A DNA stretch of 64,000 nt. Origin: Calothrix sp. 336/3 (GTDB lineage: Bacteria; Cyanobacteriota; Cyanobacteriia; Cyanobacteriales; Nostocaceae). The stretch is taken from positions 2,272,700 through 2,336,699 of the forward strand of contig NZ_CP011382.1 of the NCBI RefSeq assembly GCF_000734895.2. The letters are read 5' to 3'. A program made the translations under genes and the position numbers. Numbering within the stretch: the stretch's first letter is position 1; each line of letters begins with the position of its first letter. The notes under the pieces are model-generated. The model was given only the letters and a program-made list of their open reading frames with translations. It was not told the origin of the DNA and did not search any database. Shown in pieces: positions 62,262 through 64,000 of the stretch.

Positions 62262-62597
62262 GTGTTAGAAGCGTGCGTATTTGCAACAATACTGTGCGGG
62301 TTTTTTGGCATCATCCTGAAAAAAAACCTGGTGATGAAAATCGTCTCCATGGATGTGATGAGTACGGGGGTTATTGCCTATTACGTACTGATGGCATCGC
62401 GGGAGGGCTTGTTTACGCCAATTCTCTCAGGTACCAAAAAAGTTGCTTACGCCGATCCAGTACCCCAGGCAGTGATTTTGACGGCGATCGTCATCGGCTT
62501 TTCTATCCAGGCTTTAATGCTGGTGGGCGTAATGAAACTAGCACGGGATAACCCCACATTGGAAAGCAACGAGATAGAGAAAAACAACACACCATGA
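62262..62597 (+). CDS. mrpC: Mrp-type Na+/H+ antiporter subunit C (NuoK-like)
   Basis: The protein is 111 residues, started by GTG 62262. Three membrane helices include ACVFATILCGFFGIILKKN and VPQAVILTAIVIGFSIQALM, the latter with the NuoK/MnhC-type pattern. It is part of the multi-subunit Mrp antiporter in the cytoplasmic membrane. The ATGA overlap with the next gene shows translational coupling. Confidence 0.88.
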   Translation: MLEACVFATILCGFFGIILKKNLVMKIVSMDVMSTGVIAYYVLMASREGLFTPILSGTKKVAYADPVPQAVILTAIVIGFSIQALMLVGVMKLARDNPTLESNEIEKNNTP

Positions 62598-64000
62598 GTA
62601 CCCTGACCATTGTCTGGATTGCAGTACCATTCTTTTTAGGCTTTATTATATTTCTAGTCCCCAAGCTGAACCGACATTTGACAATGTGGGGAGCGATCGC
62701 CAGTGCTGGCTATGCCATACAGCTATTTATCGAAAATCAACCAGTAAAACTGAATTTACTGGATAATTTCGGTGTCACCTTGGAGGTAGATCAGTTAAGC
62801 GCCTACTTTATTTTGACAAATGCTCTGGTGACTGCTGCGGTTGCTCTGTACTGTTGGCGTAGTGAGAAGACAGCTTTTTTCTATGCCCAGATGATGATGC
62901 TCCATGGCAGTTTGAATGCGGCTTTTGCCTGTGCAGATTTTATCAGTTTATATGTGGGTTTAGAGGTGAGTGGGATTGCCGCTTTTCTCTTGATTGCCTA
63001 TCCCCGTAGCGATCGCTCTATTTGGGTTGCCCTGCGCTATTTATTTGTTAGCAACACTGCGATGTTGTTTTATTTGGTGGGTGCGGTGCTAGTCTATCAA
63101 ACTCATCATTCCTTTAGTTTTGCCAGTTTAAAGGGTTCACCCACGGAGGCGATCGCCCTGATATTTTTAGGGTTATTAGTCAAAGCAGGTATCTTTGTTT
63201 CTGGATTATGGCTACCCCTTACCCACTCGGAATCCGAAACACCAGTTTCTGCCTTACTTTCCGGAATTGTAGTCAAAGCGAGTGTGTTACCTCTGCTGCG
63301 TTGTGCTGCCATTTCTGAGGAATTAGATATCATCGTGAGAATTTTCGGTGTGGCAACAGCTGTCATGGGAGTTTCCTATGCTGTCTTAGAAAAAGATACC
63401 AAGCGGATGCTGGCTTTTCATACGATTTCCCAGTTAGGTTTTATCCTGGCAGCGCCGGCGGTAGGCGGTTTTTATACCTTAACCCACGGATTGGTGAAAT
63501 CCTCCCTCTTCCTGATTTCTGGTTCCCTACCCAGTCGCAAATTTCAGGAGCTGAAACATCTGACGATTGATAGAAATATCTGGATTGCTTTAGTTATTGC
63601 CTGTTTGTCTATATCCGGATTTCCCTTGTTAGCTGGGTTTGGAGCCAAGGTATTAACTATGAAAAATCTCCTCTCCTGGCAGGCGATCGTCATGAATGTG
63701 GCAGCTGTGGGAACAGCTATCTCCTTTGCTAAGTTCATCTTCCTACCCCACGGCAAACAGGATGAGCAAGTCACCAAACCTGGTTTCTGGATGGCAGTCA
63801 TACTGTTATTGACTGGGTTAGTCGTGGGGAATGTCATCTATCTTCAGGCATATAACCTCGCTGATATTGCTAAAGCCATTGCAACCATCGGTGCCGGTTG
63901 GTTGGGATATCATTTGATTTTCCAAAGGTTAACCGTATATGTGCCCCGTGTCTTCGAGGAATTCGATCATCTGGTTGGGGTGATGGGTTTAACTTTAATT
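62594..64000 (+). CDS. mrpD: Mrp-type antiporter subunit D (NuoL/M/N-like), runs off the window
   Basis: ATG 62594 overlaps the mrpC stop, and the frame is open to the end of the window (469 codons). It is a polytopic proton-translocating subunit: FISLYVGLEVSGIAAFLLIA carries the conserved Glu of the first channel helix, LIFLGLLVKAGIFVSGLWLP the conserved Lys, and TKRMLAFHTISQLGFILAAP with LTHGLVKSSLFLISG follows. Further mrp genes are expected downstream. It exports Na+ in exchange for H+ and supports salt and alkaline tolerance. Confidence 0.92.
   Translation, partial: MSTLTIVWIAVPFFLGFIIFLVPKLNRHLTMWGAIASAGYAIQLFIENQPVKLNLLDNFGVTLEVDQLSAYFILTNALVTAAVALYCWRSEKTAFFYAQMMMLHGSLNAAFACADFISLYVGLEVSGIAAFLLIAYPRSDRSIWVALRYLFVSNTAMLFYLVGAVLVYQTHHSFSFASLKGSPTEAIALIFLGLLVKAGIFVSGLWLPLTHSESETPVSALLSGIVVKASVLPLLRCAAISEELDIIVRIFGVATAVMGVSYAVLEKDTKRMLAFHTISQLGFILAAPAVGGFYTLTHGLVKSSLFLISGSLPSRKFQELKHLTIDRNIWIALVIACLSISGFPLLAGFGAKVLTMKNLLSWQAIVMNVAAVGTAISFAKFIFLPHGKQDEQVTKPGFWMAVILLLTGLVVGNVIYLQAYNLADIAKAIATIGAGWLGYHLIFQRLTVYVPRVFEEFDHLVGVMGLTLI

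Overview
The window looks like chromosomal DNA of a filamentous, probably Nostocales-type cyanobacterium. The octamer GCGATCGC (HIP1) recurs throughout, and several gene types are typical of that group: TPR-CHAT proteins, filamentous-haemagglutinin exoproteins, a KGK-domain protein, a PEP-CTERM protein, SLH/OprB porins and an SmtB-type regulator. Identifications come from reading translated sequence; no database search was run.

Layout. (1) 1-3512: the 5' part of a Wzc-type exopolysaccharide tyrosine kinase, a small TPR protein and a tyrosine recombinase. (2) 3764-26710: an integrative element of about 22.9 kb bounded by a perfect 43-bp direct repeat. The repeat is the 3' half of tRNA-Phe and ends exactly at the edge of the anticodon loop; the intact tRNA-Phe is at 26669-26741. 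Inside are an integrase, an iteron-like array, a minus-strand operon of small membrane proteins and a HerA/FtsK-like ATPase, a ribbon-helix-helix regulator apparently made by -1 frameshifting, a large DnaB-N/RepA-like replication protein whose gene carries a second repeat array (TTACGAGC), and an M15 peptidase. A 9-kb plus-strand block follows (12787-21664). It encodes three paralogous proteins with a shared N-terminal domain, a Cys-rich protein, an 850-residue collagen-like stalk protein, a possible coat protein with its own promoter, membrane proteins and two small terminal membrane proteins. I see no relaxase, terminase, portal or tail-tube gene. My best reading is an uncharacterised tailless prophage-like or satellite element. 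Its right part holds an IS630 element and a collapsed array of haemagglutinin-like genes.

(3) 26817-32406: a zinc-uptake cluster (ABC permease, SmtB-type sensor, ATPase, binding protein) with a divergent porin. (4) 32723-36474: a PEP-CTERM gene broken by one stop codon, a PIN-like protein, and a group of toxin-antitoxin genes and remnants. (5) 36599-39769: a repeat protein and a divergent TetR/glycosyltransferase pair with three operator-like palindromes spaced 17 bp apart. (6) 39823-52702: a stress or low-oxygen type metabolic cluster, mostly minus strand. Intact genes include class I FBP aldolase, an SbmA-like ABC protein, SDR, two MDR dehydrogenases, a PPOX-like flavoprotein and DUF1345. 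They are mixed with fragments of phosphoketolase, MgtA-type ATPases and oleate hydratase, and a J-domain/K+-channel fusion. (7) 53108-61522: a transposase remnant, a second haemagglutinin-like exoprotein, a broken PD-(D/E)XK-type gene, a TPR-CHAT protein and a duplicated gene-tail fragment. (8) 62262-64000: the start of an Mrp-type Na+/H+ antiporter operon, cut by the window end.
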